In this document: piece by piece, positions 43,890-52,547 of the stretch | Numbering within the stretch: position 1 is the first letter of the stretch | Layout of the letters: each line of letters opens with the position of its first letter | NCBI RefSeq assembly: GCF_900067135.1 | Contig: NZ_FJUR01000002.1 | Span: 1,043,501 to 1,107,500 of the forward strand | Origin: Rhizobium sp. 9140 | GTDB taxonomy: Bacteria > Pseudomonadota > Alphaproteobacteria > Rhizobiales > Rhizobiaceae | Direction: 5' to 3' | DNA length: 64,000 bases | The notes under the pieces: model-generated | Told to the model about the DNA's origin: nothing | What the model saw: only the letters and a program-made list of their open reading frames with translations | Database searches by the model: none | Position numbers and translations under genes: made by a program

Positions 43890-44600
43890 ATGGACCTCGA
43901 CTTCATGGCCTCGACGATGCTGACGCTGGTGGCGGCTCTGCCGATGACGCTGGCACTGTTCTCGCTCTCGGTCATCTTCGGCGGCCTGCTGGCGCTCCTC
44001 GTCGTGTGGATGCGCGTTGGCGGCAATCCGATCGCGCGCGGCTTTGCCAAGGGCTACATCTTCATCTTTCGCGGCTCGCCGCTGCTCATCCAGATGTTCC
44101 TCGTCTTCTACGGCCTCGGGCAGTTCGGCTTCATCCGCTACAGCTTTCTCTGGCCGGCCCTGCGCGAGCCGTTCGTCTGCGCCGTCCTGTCCCTGTCGCT
44201 CTGCACTGCGGGCTATACGGCCGAGATCTTCCGGTTCGGCCTGCGCTCGATCCCCGCGCGCGAAATCGAGGCGGCACGCGCGGTCGGCATGTCCGGCTTT
44301 CTGCTGACGCGCCGCATTCTCGCGCCGATCGCCTTTCGCAATGCCTTGCCCGCCTATTCGACTGAGGTCATGATGATGGTGAAATCGACGGCGCTTGCCA
44401 GCCTCGTCACGGTTTGGGAGGTGACGGGCGTCGCCCAGCGGCTGATCGCGCAGACCTACCGCACCATGGAGGTCTTCCTCTGTGCGGCGGCCATCTACCT
44501 CATTCTCAATTTCCTCATCCTGCAGCTCATGGCATTTCTCGAATACCGCCTTAGCCCGCACCGTCGCGCAGCACCTCTCTTTCCGGCTGCCCAGCAATGA
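43890..44600 (+). CDS. Amino-acid ABC transporter permease (HisM type)
   Basis: A 236-residue membrane protein with the motif EIEAARAVGMSGFLLTRRI and FRGSPLLIQMFLVFYG near the second transmembrane segment, both typical of HisM/GlnP permeases. It starts 11 bases after the HisQ-type gene with GAGGGAGA upstream, and its stop overlaps the ATPase start (ATGA). Confidence 0.87.
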   Translation: MDLDFMASTMLTLVAALPMTLALFSLSVIFGGLLALLVVWMRVGGNPIARGFAKGYIFIFRGSPLLIQMFLVFYGLGQFGFIRYSFLWPALREPFVCAVLSLSLCTAGYTAEIFRFGLRSIPAREIEAARAVGMSGFLLTRRILAPIAFRNALPAYSTEVMMMVKSTALASLVTVWEVTGVAQRLIAQTYRTMEVFLCAAAIYLILNFLILQLMAFLEYRLSPHRRAAPLFPAAQQ

Positions 44601-45421
44601 CAACAGACCCTTCCAGCCCGATCGGAACGCTCATGGCCAGTGCTCCCCATTTATCCGGCGCCCCCCGCCTTTCCGTCCGCAATATCACCAAGAGCTTCGG
44701 CACCCACCAGGTGCTGCGCGGCATGTCGCTCGACGCGCATGACGGCGACGTGATTTCGCTGCTTGGTGCCAGCGGATCGGGCAAGTCCACCTTCCTGCGC
44801 TGCATCAACATGCTGGAGATCGCCGATTCCGGCGAGATCGTGGTCGATGGCGAAACGATCGGCATGACGCAGCGTGGTGGACGCACGGTGCCGGCAGACA
44901 GACGGCAGGTCGATCGCATGCGCTCCGAACTCGGCATGGTGTTCCAGTCGTTCAATCTCTGGTCCCATATGACCATTCTGGAGAACATCATCGAGGGACC
45001 GGTACACGTGCTGAAACGGCCCCGAGCCGAATGCGTCGCCGAGGCCGAAGCGCTTCTCGAAAAGGTCGGCATCGCCGGCAAGCGCCACGCCTATCCGGCG
45101 CACTTGTCCGGCGGGCAGCAGCAGCGCGCGGCGATTGCCCGGTCGCTGGCCATGAAGCCCAAGGTGATGCTGTTCGACGAGCCGACCTCCGCACTCGACC
45201 CGGAACTGGTCGGTGAGGTCTTGCGTGTCATGCGCGCACTCGCCGAGGAAGGCATGACCATGCTGGTCGTCACGCACGAGATGAGCTTTGCCCGCACCGT
45301 GTCGAACCGGGTGATCTTCATGAAATCCGGCGAGATCGATTGCGACGGCGCACCCGACACCGTTTTTGCCGACGGTGCCTCGCCGGCTTTCCGCCAGTTC
45401 ATCGGAAATTTCGGGGGCTGA
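44597..45421 (+). CDS. Amino-acid ABC transporter ATPase (HisP type)
   Basis: A 274-residue ATPase with Walker A GASGSGKST, signature LSGGQQQR, Walker B VMLFDEPTSALDPEL and switch His in VVTHEMSFA. The first about 20 residues are an extra, poorly conserved extension; an internal ATG at 44633 could be the true start. It ends two bases before the lyase gene, so transport and cleavage are co-expressed. Confidence 0.88.
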   Translation: MTTDPSSPIGTLMASAPHLSGAPRLSVRNITKSFGTHQVLRGMSLDAHDGDVISLLGASGSGKSTFLRCINMLEIADSGEIVVDGETIGMTQRGGRTVPADRRQVDRMRSELGMVFQSFNLWSHMTILENIIEGPVHVLKRPRAECVAEAEALLEKVGIAGKRHAYPAHLSGGQQQRAAIARSLAMKPKVMLFDEPTSALDPELVGEVLRVMRALAEEGMTMLVVTHEMSFARTVSNRVIFMKSGEIDCDGAPDTVFADGASPAFRQFIGNFGG

Positions 45422-45423
45422 CC

Positions 45424-46956
45424 ATGGACGCGGTGTGCCTGGACGACGTGGTGCTGGAAACGCGGCTCGACTGGCGAGCGGTCGCGCGTGTCGCGGACGG
45501 CGCGCCGCTGATCCTGTCAAAAGATGCCATTGCACGGATCGAGACGGCGCATCGCATCGTCGGCGCGCTGGTGGAAAGCGGTGTGCGCGCCTATGGCATT
45601 ACCACCGGTGTCGGCGCGCTGGCCGATACGGTGGTCGATCGCCCATCGCAGAGCCGTTTGTCGCGCAATATCGTTCTCAGCCATGCCTGCGGCGTCGGCC
45701 CGCTGCTCGATGCGAAATCCGTACGCGCCATCATGGCGGCGCAGGTCGCCAACATGGCGCATGGGCATTCCGGCGTCCGCAGGGACGTCGTGGCAACGCT
45801 CTGCACGTTTCTCGAAAAGAACTGCATTCCCGACATTCCCGCCCGCGGCTCGGCTGGCTATCTCACGCACAATGCCCATATCGCCCTCGTCCTCATCGGC
45901 GAGGGCAGGGCGCAGGTGAACGGCATTTGCATGAGCGGTGTCGCAGCGCTGGCCGCACTTGGCCTCGCACCCTTGGTGCTGGAAGCCAAGGAGGGGCTCA
46001 GCCTCGTCAACGGCACGGCCTGCTCGACAGGGCTCGGCGCCCTGACGCTGTCCCGCGCGGCAGGCCTTCTCGACTGGGCCGATGCCATCGCCGCCCTGAC
46101 GCTGGAAGCACTGGGCGCGCAGATGACCGCCTTTGACGAAAAGGTGCTGGCACTCCGCCCGTCGCCGGGTCTCGTCGCCGTGGGTGAAACCCTTCGTCGG
46201 CTCCTGGCCGGAAGCGGGTTGATCGAGGCTGCCAAGGGAAAGCGCACACAGGATGCGCTCAGCCTGCGCGCCGTGCCTCATGTCCATGGTGCGGCCCGTG
46301 ATGTGTTCGACGTCACCGCCGCCGTCGTCGATCGGGAACTCGCTTCGGTCACGGACAACCCGGCCGTTGCCGGCACGCCGGACGCGCCCCTCGTGTTCTC
46401 GCAGGCCCACGCCGTGGCGCCCGCGCTCTCACAGGCGCTCGATAGCCTCGCGGTTGCGCTGGCGCAGCTGTCCGCCATCTCCGAGCGCCGGATCGACCGC
46501 CTCGTCAACCCGCTCGTCAGCAGCCTGCCGCCCTTCCTCGCCACCGACCCTGGCGCCGGTTCCGGCTTCATGATCGCGCAATATACGGCCGCAGCCCTTG
46601 CCACTGAGAGCCGCCGCCTCGCCACACCCGCGAGCCTCGACGGCGGTCTCACCTCCGGCAATCAGGAGGACTTTCTGGCGCACCCGACCGCTGCCGCAAA
46701 CAAGCTCCTCGCCATCCTCGATAATGCCGAACAGATCCTCGCCATCGAATACGCCGCCGCCGTTCAGGCCCACGACCTCATCGCAGCCACGCTGGAGAGC
46801 GGGGACATCACGCCGCACAGCCGCGCTCCCGGTACCGACCGCCTCCACCGCCACCTGCGCCGCATCATCCCTCTCTACGCAGACGATCGGCCGCTCGGCC
46901 AGGATCTGGAAACCACCCGGCGTCTGATGACGGACGTTCACGTCACCGAGATATGA
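45424..46956 (+). CDS. HutH-family (HAL/PAL) lyase without MIO triad; possible ergothionase-like betaine lyase
   Basis: This 510-residue protein keeps many histidine ammonia-lyase landmarks: YGITTGVG (Tyr base region), LSLVNGT, QDALSLR (Arg kept; the usual Tyr is Leu), and GNQEDF (Glu). But at residues 142-153, where the family has GSxGASGDLAPLAH, it reads GSAGYLTHNAHI: the Ala-Ser-Gly that cyclises into the MIO cofactor is absent and three residues are missing. Without MIO it should not deaminate histidine by the normal route. Ergothionases, which expel trimethylamine from ergothioneine, are family members known to lack MIO. The operon carries its own importer and HutC-type repressor. Automatic annotation would call it hutH. 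Confidence 0.75.
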   Translation: MDAVCLDDVVLETRLDWRAVARVADGAPLILSKDAIARIETAHRIVGALVESGVRAYGITTGVGALADTVVDRPSQSRLSRNIVLSHACGVGPLLDAKSVRAIMAAQVANMAHGHSGVRRDVVATLCTFLEKNCIPDIPARGSAGYLTHNAHIALVLIGEGRAQVNGICMSGVAALAALGLAPLVLEAKEGLSLVNGTACSTGLGALTLSRAAGLLDWADAIAALTLEALGAQMTAFDEKVLALRPSPGLVAVGETLRRLLAGSGLIEAAKGKRTQDALSLRAVPHVHGAARDVFDVTAAVVDRELASVTDNPAVAGTPDAPLVFSQAHAVAPALSQALDSLAVALAQLSAISERRIDRLVNPLVSSLPPFLATDPGAGSGFMIAQYTAAALATESRRLATPASLDGGLTSGNQEDFLAHPTAAANKLLAILDNAEQILAIEYAAAVQAHDLIAATLESGDITPHSRAPGTDRLHRHLRRIIPLYADDRPLGQDLETTRRLMTDVHVTEI

Positions 46957-47186
46957 CCGCGGTGATACCGGCAGGCGGGCTGCTCTCGTTGCGCGTCCCG
47001 CTGATGGAACCGGATCATCAATGAAGCAAGCGTCTCCATGCCGCGTGCCATTCGCAATGCGTCGCCCGAAGCATGGAGACGGCGGGTTGTCCCAACGTGT
47101 TCGGCGTAAAACCCATTGCGCTGAATTCTCCATCGGCGGGAAATATTTCACGCCGAAACACAGTGCAGAACCGTTATAGTGGTGCG

Positions 47187-47411
47187 ATGAGCAGATTTGA
47201 AGACATCGAAGCCGCGACGCTGGAGCGACTGCGCGCATTGAAGGCCAAGCCCGAGGTGACGATCAACCTGATAGATATGGGGATGCCCTTAAACGCCGCC
47301 GGCTACTCCCAGGAAGACATTCTGACGGTCTTGCTGGCTCTCGAACAGGAGAAAATTATCGCTCTCGCGCCGGGGAACCGGCTGCTCATTCTTAAGGACC
47401 TGCCGCAATAA
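47187..47411 (+). CDS. Small hypothetical protein (74 aa)
   Basis: A 74-residue acidic/helical protein (MSRFEDIEAATLERLRAL...) ending in LALAPGNRLLILKDLPQ-like text. TATAGT at 47174-47179 just before the ATG could be a -10 box with a very short leader. No domain is recognised. The frame is open from 47073, but the composition changes at the ATG. Confidence 0.5.
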   Translation: MSRFEDIEAATLERLRALKAKPEVTINLIDMGMPLNAAGYSQEDILTVLLALEQEKIIALAPGNRLLILKDLPQ

Positions 47412-47833
47412 CAGGGGTCGTCTTATCAGACGGGTGAAGATGACGCGTGCTCCTTGAGTAGCGCGCATCGACCCGATCGGCTTCGATTGTTGACGCAAGG
47501 GCTGATCGGCGGCCGAGGATATCTCGAAGACGAACCAGAGAGCCCTTAGGATCTCATCGACGACGGAAAAGATCAGGAAGACCATGACATCAGTCCAACG
47601 TCGGCGACCAAAAGGACGGTAAACAGTATCATACGTTCGAACGAGAAAACCGGAAGTTGACTTCCATCTCGGAAGCCTCTATGAATGGTTTATCGATATT
47701 TTGCTTGCTGAGCTTTGGTTATCGCGCGATTGGCACCGCGCTTCGAACGAACCTTCATTTCAAAAACATCGCTGTCACTATCCGCGTCGCCTGGGCGACG
47801 TGGTCGATCAACATTGCTTTGAAAGGGTTCATC
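47412..47833 (+). promoter_or_regulatory. Gap upstream of the cold-shock gene, probable promoter and long leader
   Basis: About 420 bases with no convincing gene. Cold-shock mRNAs usually have long structured leaders, and the AT-richer part at about 47590-47720 is the likely promoter and 5' leader. A minus-strand open frame here (47289-47585) lacks a ribosome site and overlaps the small gene upstream. Confidence 0.4.
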
Positions 47834-48043
47834 ATGACCACAGGCACAGTTAAATGGTTCAATTCCACCAAGGGCTTCGGCTTCATTCAGCCTGACAACG
47901 GCGGCGAAGATGCCTTCGTTCACATCTCGGCTGTCGAGCGCGCCGGAATGCGCGAAATCGTTGAAGGCCAGAAGATCGGCTACGAACTCGAGCGCGACAA
48001 CAAGTCGGGCAAGATGTCGGCCTGCAATCTCCAGGCCGCTTGA
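47834..48043 (+). CDS. Cold-shock protein, CspA family
   Basis: A 69-residue single-stranded nucleic-acid-binding OB-fold protein with both RNA-binding motifs, KWFNSTKGFGFI and DAFVHIS. It acts as an RNA chaperone during cold or stationary phase. The ATG at 47834 is the family start; the open frame begins earlier at 47657 in the leader. A terminator follows at 48104. Confidence 0.95.
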   Translation: MTTGTVKWFNSTKGFGFIQPDNGGEDAFVHISAVERAGMREIVEGQKIGYELERDNKSGKMSACNLQAA

Positions 48044-48103
48044 TCATAAACGGTTCCGTCCTTGACCACGGATGTACTGGCACTGACGAAACCGATTTAT
48101 CCG

Positions 48104-48130
48104 AAAGGCCGGGCACAAAGCCTGGCCTTT
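48104..48130 (+). terminator. Terminator after the cold-shock gene
   Basis: AAAGGCCGGGC pairs with GCCTGGCCTTT (one G-T pair) across a 5-base loop, followed by TTCTTT. It lies 60 bases after the stop codon. Confidence 0.8.
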
Positions 48131-48164
48131 TTCTTTGGCCGACCTATCAACTACAGGATCATCC

Positions 48165-48389
48165 ATGTCGGAAACATACTCCAAATCGAGGCAGCAGGCG
48201 GAGATCGCGTTTGGCCTGACGCAGGCACCGTTCTTCGGTCATTCAAAAGCCGTCGAAGAGCTCGATTCCATCGTGCAGACACGCGAAGCAAAAACGCTGC
48301 GGCTCCGTGAGGCACGCCTCGCCAAGGAGGCGACGATCGTTGCGACTGCTGCACAGGCGCTTCTGACGCAGCGCCGAAAAATCAGGTGA
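48165..48389 (+). CDS. Small hypothetical protein (74 aa)
   Basis: A 74-residue, strongly helical, charged protein (ETYSKSRQQAEIAFGLTQ ... KTLRLREARLAKE). Similar small proteins sit next to cold-shock genes in rhizobia. The ATG at 48165 is preceded by CAGGATC. Function unknown. Confidence 0.6.
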   Translation: MSETYSKSRQQAEIAFGLTQAPFFGHSKAVEELDSIVQTREAKTLRLREARLAKEATIVATAAQALLTQRRKIR

Positions 48390-48435
48390 CATCCCCCGGC
48401 AAGGAAAGCCTGTATCCCTAAAGTATCCGTTTTGA

Positions 48436-49382
48436 TCAAGCGTATTTTTCGTTCCAAACCCTCGCATCCCTGATGAATGCGTTTGCAAGGATGATGAGTT
48501 TTCGCATGATGACGGTGAGGGCGAGTTTTGGTGGTTTTCTGACTGCAATAAGGGCTTGGTATTTTTCCTTGAAGTCGGCATTGAACCGGGATGCAACGAG
48601 CGCTGGCATGTAGAGGGCCTGGCGCAGAGTCCCGCGTCCGCCGCAGATGAAGCGCTTGCCCTTCCATTTCCCCGATTCTCTTGCATGCGGAGCGAGCCCT
48701 GCAAGGAAGGCGACCTGCCTTTGGTCCAGCGTGCCGATTTCCGGCATCTCGGTCAGCATGACGCAGGCGGTGAGGCTGGAAATACCCGGAATGGAAACGA
48801 GGATTTTGAAGCGTGCGGTGAAGGCGGCATCCGCGCCAATCAGCTTCATGGCCTCCTGATCGATCGCCTTGATCTGGCTTTCGATCAGCTTCAGGCGTGC
48901 CTCGTTCTGGCGAATGAGCAGCTTTGCAGTCTGAACGTGGGATCGGTTCTTGATGGCGGTGCGATCGGCAACGAGGCTTTTGCGGGCGTTCATCAGTTCG
49001 CCAAGAGCCTGAAGCGATGCGCTTTTCTGCGTCGTCGGCGCGATCTCCACCATGGCGGCGAAACGGGCGAGCAGCTTTGCGTCCACCCTGTCGGTCTTGG
49101 CATGGATGCCGACGACATCGGCAAAGCGGCGCACCTTGCGCGGATTGGCCTTGGCATAGAGGAGGCCGGCCGAAGCCAGAGCCGTCTCCAACTCCCGATG
49201 ATAGGGCCCCGTCGCCTCGAAGACGGCTCGCTGCGGTTCCTGCTCAACCAGAAGCGCCGCCAGCTTGCGCATCCGGTCTTGGTGTTTGCAACATGAACGA
49301 CACTTTTGTCATTCGAAAAGGCTAGATCGAGCGTCTCTTTGGAGATGTCGATACCGGCGAAACATGCTACGGTCTGGCTCAT
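48436..49382 (-). pseudogene. IS110-family transposase, frameshifted
   Basis: The N-terminal piece (from ATG at 49382; MSQTVACFAGIDISKETLDL with the first catalytic Asp) and the long C-terminal piece (49272-48436; DEDD RuvC-like part FEATGPYHRELE, KTDRVDAKLLA, and the Tnp_20 part SIPGISSLTACVML) are in different frames. The shift lies near 49265-49280, within NTKT / MRKLAALL. Joined, they give about 315 residues, near full length for the family. It may be inactive or a sequencing error. Confidence 0.82.
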
Positions 49383-49640
49383 TTTCTCCTGTCCTATGCT
49401 TGTCATCCGGGTCTTTGAAACCCCGGTATCCGTTCAGGCCACATGGAAAAGAAAGGGGCGATCAAACTTTAGCTCGACCCGTCGAACGGTCTGCATGTGC
49501 GCGATCCATCCCCTTTCATCACCGGCGGGGTCGAGCCGCCGGTGATGAAACCAGAATCACTGGTTTCAGCGAAAAGTCATAAGACAAGCAGGTTGCGACT
49601 TTCCTGATTCAGATTTCCCAAATGGCTGATGTGTGATTCC
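49383..49640 (-). other. Non-coding flank upstream of the IS110 transposase (possible bridge RNA region)
   Basis: No gene seen. In IS110-group elements the structured bridge RNA is encoded in the non-coding end upstream of the transposase; this stretch is in that position and contains a strong inverted repeat (49514-49550). The link is positional only. Confidence 0.3.
49514..49550. repeat. Perfect 15-bp inverted repeat
   Basis: TTTCATCACCGGCGG (49514-49528) and CCGCCGGTGATGAAA (49536-49550) are exactly complementary across a 7-base loop. It lies between the IS110 and IS630 remnants. Confidence 0.85.
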
Positions 49641-49666
49641 ATTTGCCTGTGGAAGGGAGAATTGCC

Positions 49667-50615
49667 ATGGGCAAGCCGCATCCGATTGTATTGCGTGCGC
49701 GTGTTGTTGCGTTTGTCGAGGAAGGCAACAGTCATCGGGAAGCCGCCCGACATTTCCGAGTTTCGCCGAGATGTGTGAACAACATGGTGATCCTGAAGCG
49801 GGCCTCCGGCGCGCTGAAGCCGGCTCGGCAGGGACATTTGGGCGGCGGCAAGCTTATGGGTCATACGGACTGGATCCATGCGCGGGTGGCCGAGAATGGC
49901 GATGTGACGCTGGATGAATTGGGCGTTGAGTTGCTTGGGCGCGGCGTCTTGGTCGATCGCTCAACGATCTGCCGCCTGCTGCATCGGCTCGGGCTCAGTC
50001 ATAAAAAAAAGTCTCAAGGCCGCCGAACAACTCCGCCCGGAGATCGCCCAAGCGCGTGACCTATGGATCAACCGGCGCAAGCGGTTCTTCAACACATCAT
50101 TGGCCCGGCTCATTTCTATTGACGAAACTTGGCCAACACGAAGCTGACAAAGCGAACGGGATGGTCTGCAAGGGGCCAAAGATATCGAACTCATGCGCCG
50201 TTCGGCTCGTGGAAGACCCAGACCTTCATCGCCGGCCTGTGCTATCACGGCCTTACAGCGCCCTGGATCGTCGATGCCCCGATGAACGGTCGCATCTTTG
50301 AGGCCTGGATCGAAACCCAGCTCGCCCCGACCTTGTCGCCCGGCGACGTGGTGATCCTCGACAATGTCGCCTCCACAAAAGTTCGAGAGCGGAAGACTGG
50401 TCAAGGCTCGCCGCGCGTGGTTGCTGTTCCTGCCGGCTTATTCCCCAGACCTCAACCCTATTGAAATGGCCTTCTCAAAACTCAAAACCCTGCTGCGCAA
50501 ACGGGCTGCCCGAAGTTTCGATGCCATAGCCAAAGCCCTCGGCGACATCTGCGATCTCTTTACCATCGCGAAATGCCGGAACTTCTTCAAGGCCGCAGGA
50601 TATGAGGCCGGATAG
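49667..50615 (+). pseudogene. IS630-family transposase, frameshifted
   Basis: The protein reads through at least three frames: 49667-50010 (helix-turn-helix, FVEEGNSHREAARHFRVSPR), 50010-50130 (IAQARDLWINRRKRF, LISIDETW with first catalytic Asp), 50130-50385 (WKTQTFIAGLCYHG, VVILDN second Asp) and 50385-50615 (LPAYSPDLNPIEMAFSKLK, catalytic Glu/Asp). The first switch is at a run of eight A (50002-50009), a possible programmed slippage site; the others, near 50128 and 50385, look like decay. Confidence 0.82.
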
Positions 50616-50635
50616 ATGCAAAACGCTTAAGGTGA

Positions 50636-50825
50636 CCCGAGCCAGTTTCTTCTTCAGCCGTCTGATCTCCTCGGCCTCATCGCTGGCATTGACGTTCGAT
50701 GTGCCGAACTTCCTCTTCCACTCGTAGGGCGAATGTGGGCTGACCCCCCAGCCGCTGCGAGACCTCCGCTACCGGATAGCCCCGCTCAGTGATCTGACGC
50801 ACCGCGTCACGTTTGAACTCTTTTG
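50636..50825 (-). pseudogene. IS3-family OrfA remnant, interior part
   Basis: The minus strand encodes FKRDAVRQITERGYPVAEV, then after one extra base in a run of six C (plus strand near 50742-50747) VSPHSPYEWKRKFGTSN and EEIRRLKKKLARVT, the helix-turn-helix and leucine-zipper parts of an IS3 OrfA. The N-terminal codons are displaced 2.6 kb away by the IS66 insertion. OrfB is absent; the remnant ends at the IS630 border. Confidence 0.75.
50818..50825. repeat. Target-site duplication of IS66, left copy
   Basis: CTCTTTTG, identical to the copy at 53411-53418. Eight bases is the expected duplication for the IS66 family. Confidence 0.9.
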
Positions 50826-50904
50826 GTAAGCGCAATTTTCGATGCACCTTGACGGCTGCGGCAGCGCTGAACCGCCGTCACACCGATTTTGATATCCAGC
50901 TCTA

Positions 50905-52494
50905 TTACGCCGCAGTGGTCGTGGCGTAGTTGAACGGCAGCAGGTCGTCGATTTCGGCCGCTTCGTCCCGCTGCGGCAACTCAGTGAGCACATAGCGCAG
51001 CCAGGTGAGTGGGTCGACGCCACATGCGCGGCAAGTCAGCATCAAACTGTAGACCACTGCGCTGGCCTTGGCTCCGTCAGCGGTGTCGCTGAACAGCCAC
51101 GATTTTCTTCCTGTCGCAAAGACCCTGATGTCACGCTCCAGAATGTTGTTATCGATCGGCATCCTGCCGTCGGTGATATAGCGCGTCAGATAATCCCATT
51201 GGTTGAGGGTGTAGGACACTGCATCGCCGAGCTTTGTATCAGGCATAATCTTCGGCGCGATGTTGTCAAGCCATGCCTTTAGAGCGTTCAGGACCGGCAA
51301 GCTGTGCTGTTGCCGGAAACGGCGAATGCAATCGGCCTGCGTTTCATCGGCGTCGGGCTTTTTGTCTCGCGCCTGTTTTTCGATCCGGTAGAGCTGCTCG
51401 AAGAACCGGAGTGCCTGTTCCGGCGGTCCGCCTCCATTCTTTCTGGTTTTGAGTGCCTCGACAAAGCGCCGCCGGGAATGAGCCATGCATCCGACATGGG
51501 TGGCATCATCGAAGGTGCGCCAGGCTGTGTAGCCATCCGTCATGAGTATGCCGCGGTATTTGCCAAGGAAGGTTTGTGGGTGAATCTGACCGCGGCCGGG
51601 CTGGTAGTCGAGAAGCACGATCGGCTCGTCACTGTCCTCGCCGCTGCGATAAGCCCACATATACGATGTGCTGGTGGCTTCCTTATTCTTTTCCTTGAGG
51701 ACCTGAACGGTCGTCTCATCACCGTGAATGAGAGGCTGCGACCTGAGCCGCAATCTCAGCGCATCATAGATGCGGTGAAGATGCTTCTCGCTCGAGCCGA
51801 TCACCCAGTGAGCGAGAGCGCCTCGGCTGATCGGAACGCCGGCACGCTCGAATGTCTGAGCCACGCGGTAGAGCGGCGTGCCATCGACGTATTTGTGGAC
51901 GAGCGCGAAAGCCAGTGTCGAGGCGGTGGCGATGCTGCCCGGCAGGGGCTGCGTCGGCATCGGAGCGATCACGACAGGCGTATTGATCCCGGTGCGGTCG
52001 CAATGGCGGCAGGCATACTTGAACCGCACGTTCTGCAGGACTTTTGCCTTGACCTCGATATGGAGCTGCTCGGTGACGGCCTCGCCCATGCGATGCATTT
52101 GACTGTCGCAGCAAGGGCAAGCTTTCTGATCGTCGGCAAGGTCATATTCGACACGCTCGCGTGGCAAATCTTCCGGTAGAGGCCTTCTGCCACGCTTCTT
52201 TCCCGTTGTGCTTTGGACCACCGGCAAGCCTGTATCCGGGAGATCGGCGGCCGCGTCGCCATAATCAGGATCATCCTCGTCCGCGGCCTCTTCGGCCTCG
52301 TTGAAGATGCGATCAATGTGCTTTTCGCTGCGGGGGGCAAAACGATGGAGCCTTGCAAGCGCCAGTTCTTCTTCAAGCTTGACGACCCGCTGCGAGAGGG
52401 CCTCCTTCTCGGCTTTGAGCGCAGCAATTTCGGCGGCGTTGGCCGCCAAATGCGCCATCAGCTCTGCAACGCTCAGTTCGCCGGTTCGGGTCAT
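50905..52494 (-). CDS. tnpC: IS66 transposase TnpC
   Basis: A 529-residue DDE transposase. N-terminal coiled coil (AALKAEKEALSQRVVKLEEELALAR), zinc finger (CPCCDSQMHRMGE ... CRHC), and the catalytic domain with IHGDETTVQVL, DGYTAW and the late NILERDIR segment near the C-terminus. The frame is uninterrupted, so the element may be active. Confidence 0.92.
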   Translation of the reverse strand: MTRTGELSVAELMAHLAANAAEIAALKAEKEALSQRVVKLEEELALARLHRFAPRSEKHIDRIFNEAEEAADEDDPDYGDAAADLPDTGLPVVQSTTGKKRGRRPLPEDLPRERVEYDLADDQKACPCCDSQMHRMGEAVTEQLHIEVKAKVLQNVRFKYACRHCDRTGINTPVVIAPMPTQPLPGSIATASTLAFALVHKYVDGTPLYRVAQTFERAGVPISRGALAHWVIGSSEKHLHRIYDALRLRLRSQPLIHGDETTVQVLKEKNKEATSTSYMWAYRSGEDSDEPIVLLDYQPGRGQIHPQTFLGKYRGILMTDGYTAWRTFDDATHVGCMAHSRRRFVEALKTRKNGGGPPEQALRFFEQLYRIEKQARDKKPDADETQADCIRRFRQQHSLPVLNALKAWLDNIAPKIMPDTKLGDAVSYTLNQWDYLTRYITDGRMPIDNNILERDIRVFATGRKSWLFSDTADGAKASAVVYSLMLTCRACGVDPLTWLRYVLTELPQRDEAAEIDDLLPFNYATTTAA

Positions 52495-52547
52495 CCCAGT
52501 TTTGAATCTGAGCCGTGCTGCCGCGTCAATAGCTCAATTCGCCACCT

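Noticed and set aside
45424..46956. The lyase as a decayed hutH pseudogene
   Set aside because: The frame is intact over 510 codons, other active-site segments are conserved, and it is tightly coupled to an intact transporter, which argues for a changed function instead of decay.
47289..47585. 98-codon minus-strand frame with a hydrophobic start (MVFLIFSVVDEIL)
   Set aside because: No ribosome site, and it overlaps the better supported small gene at 47187-47411.
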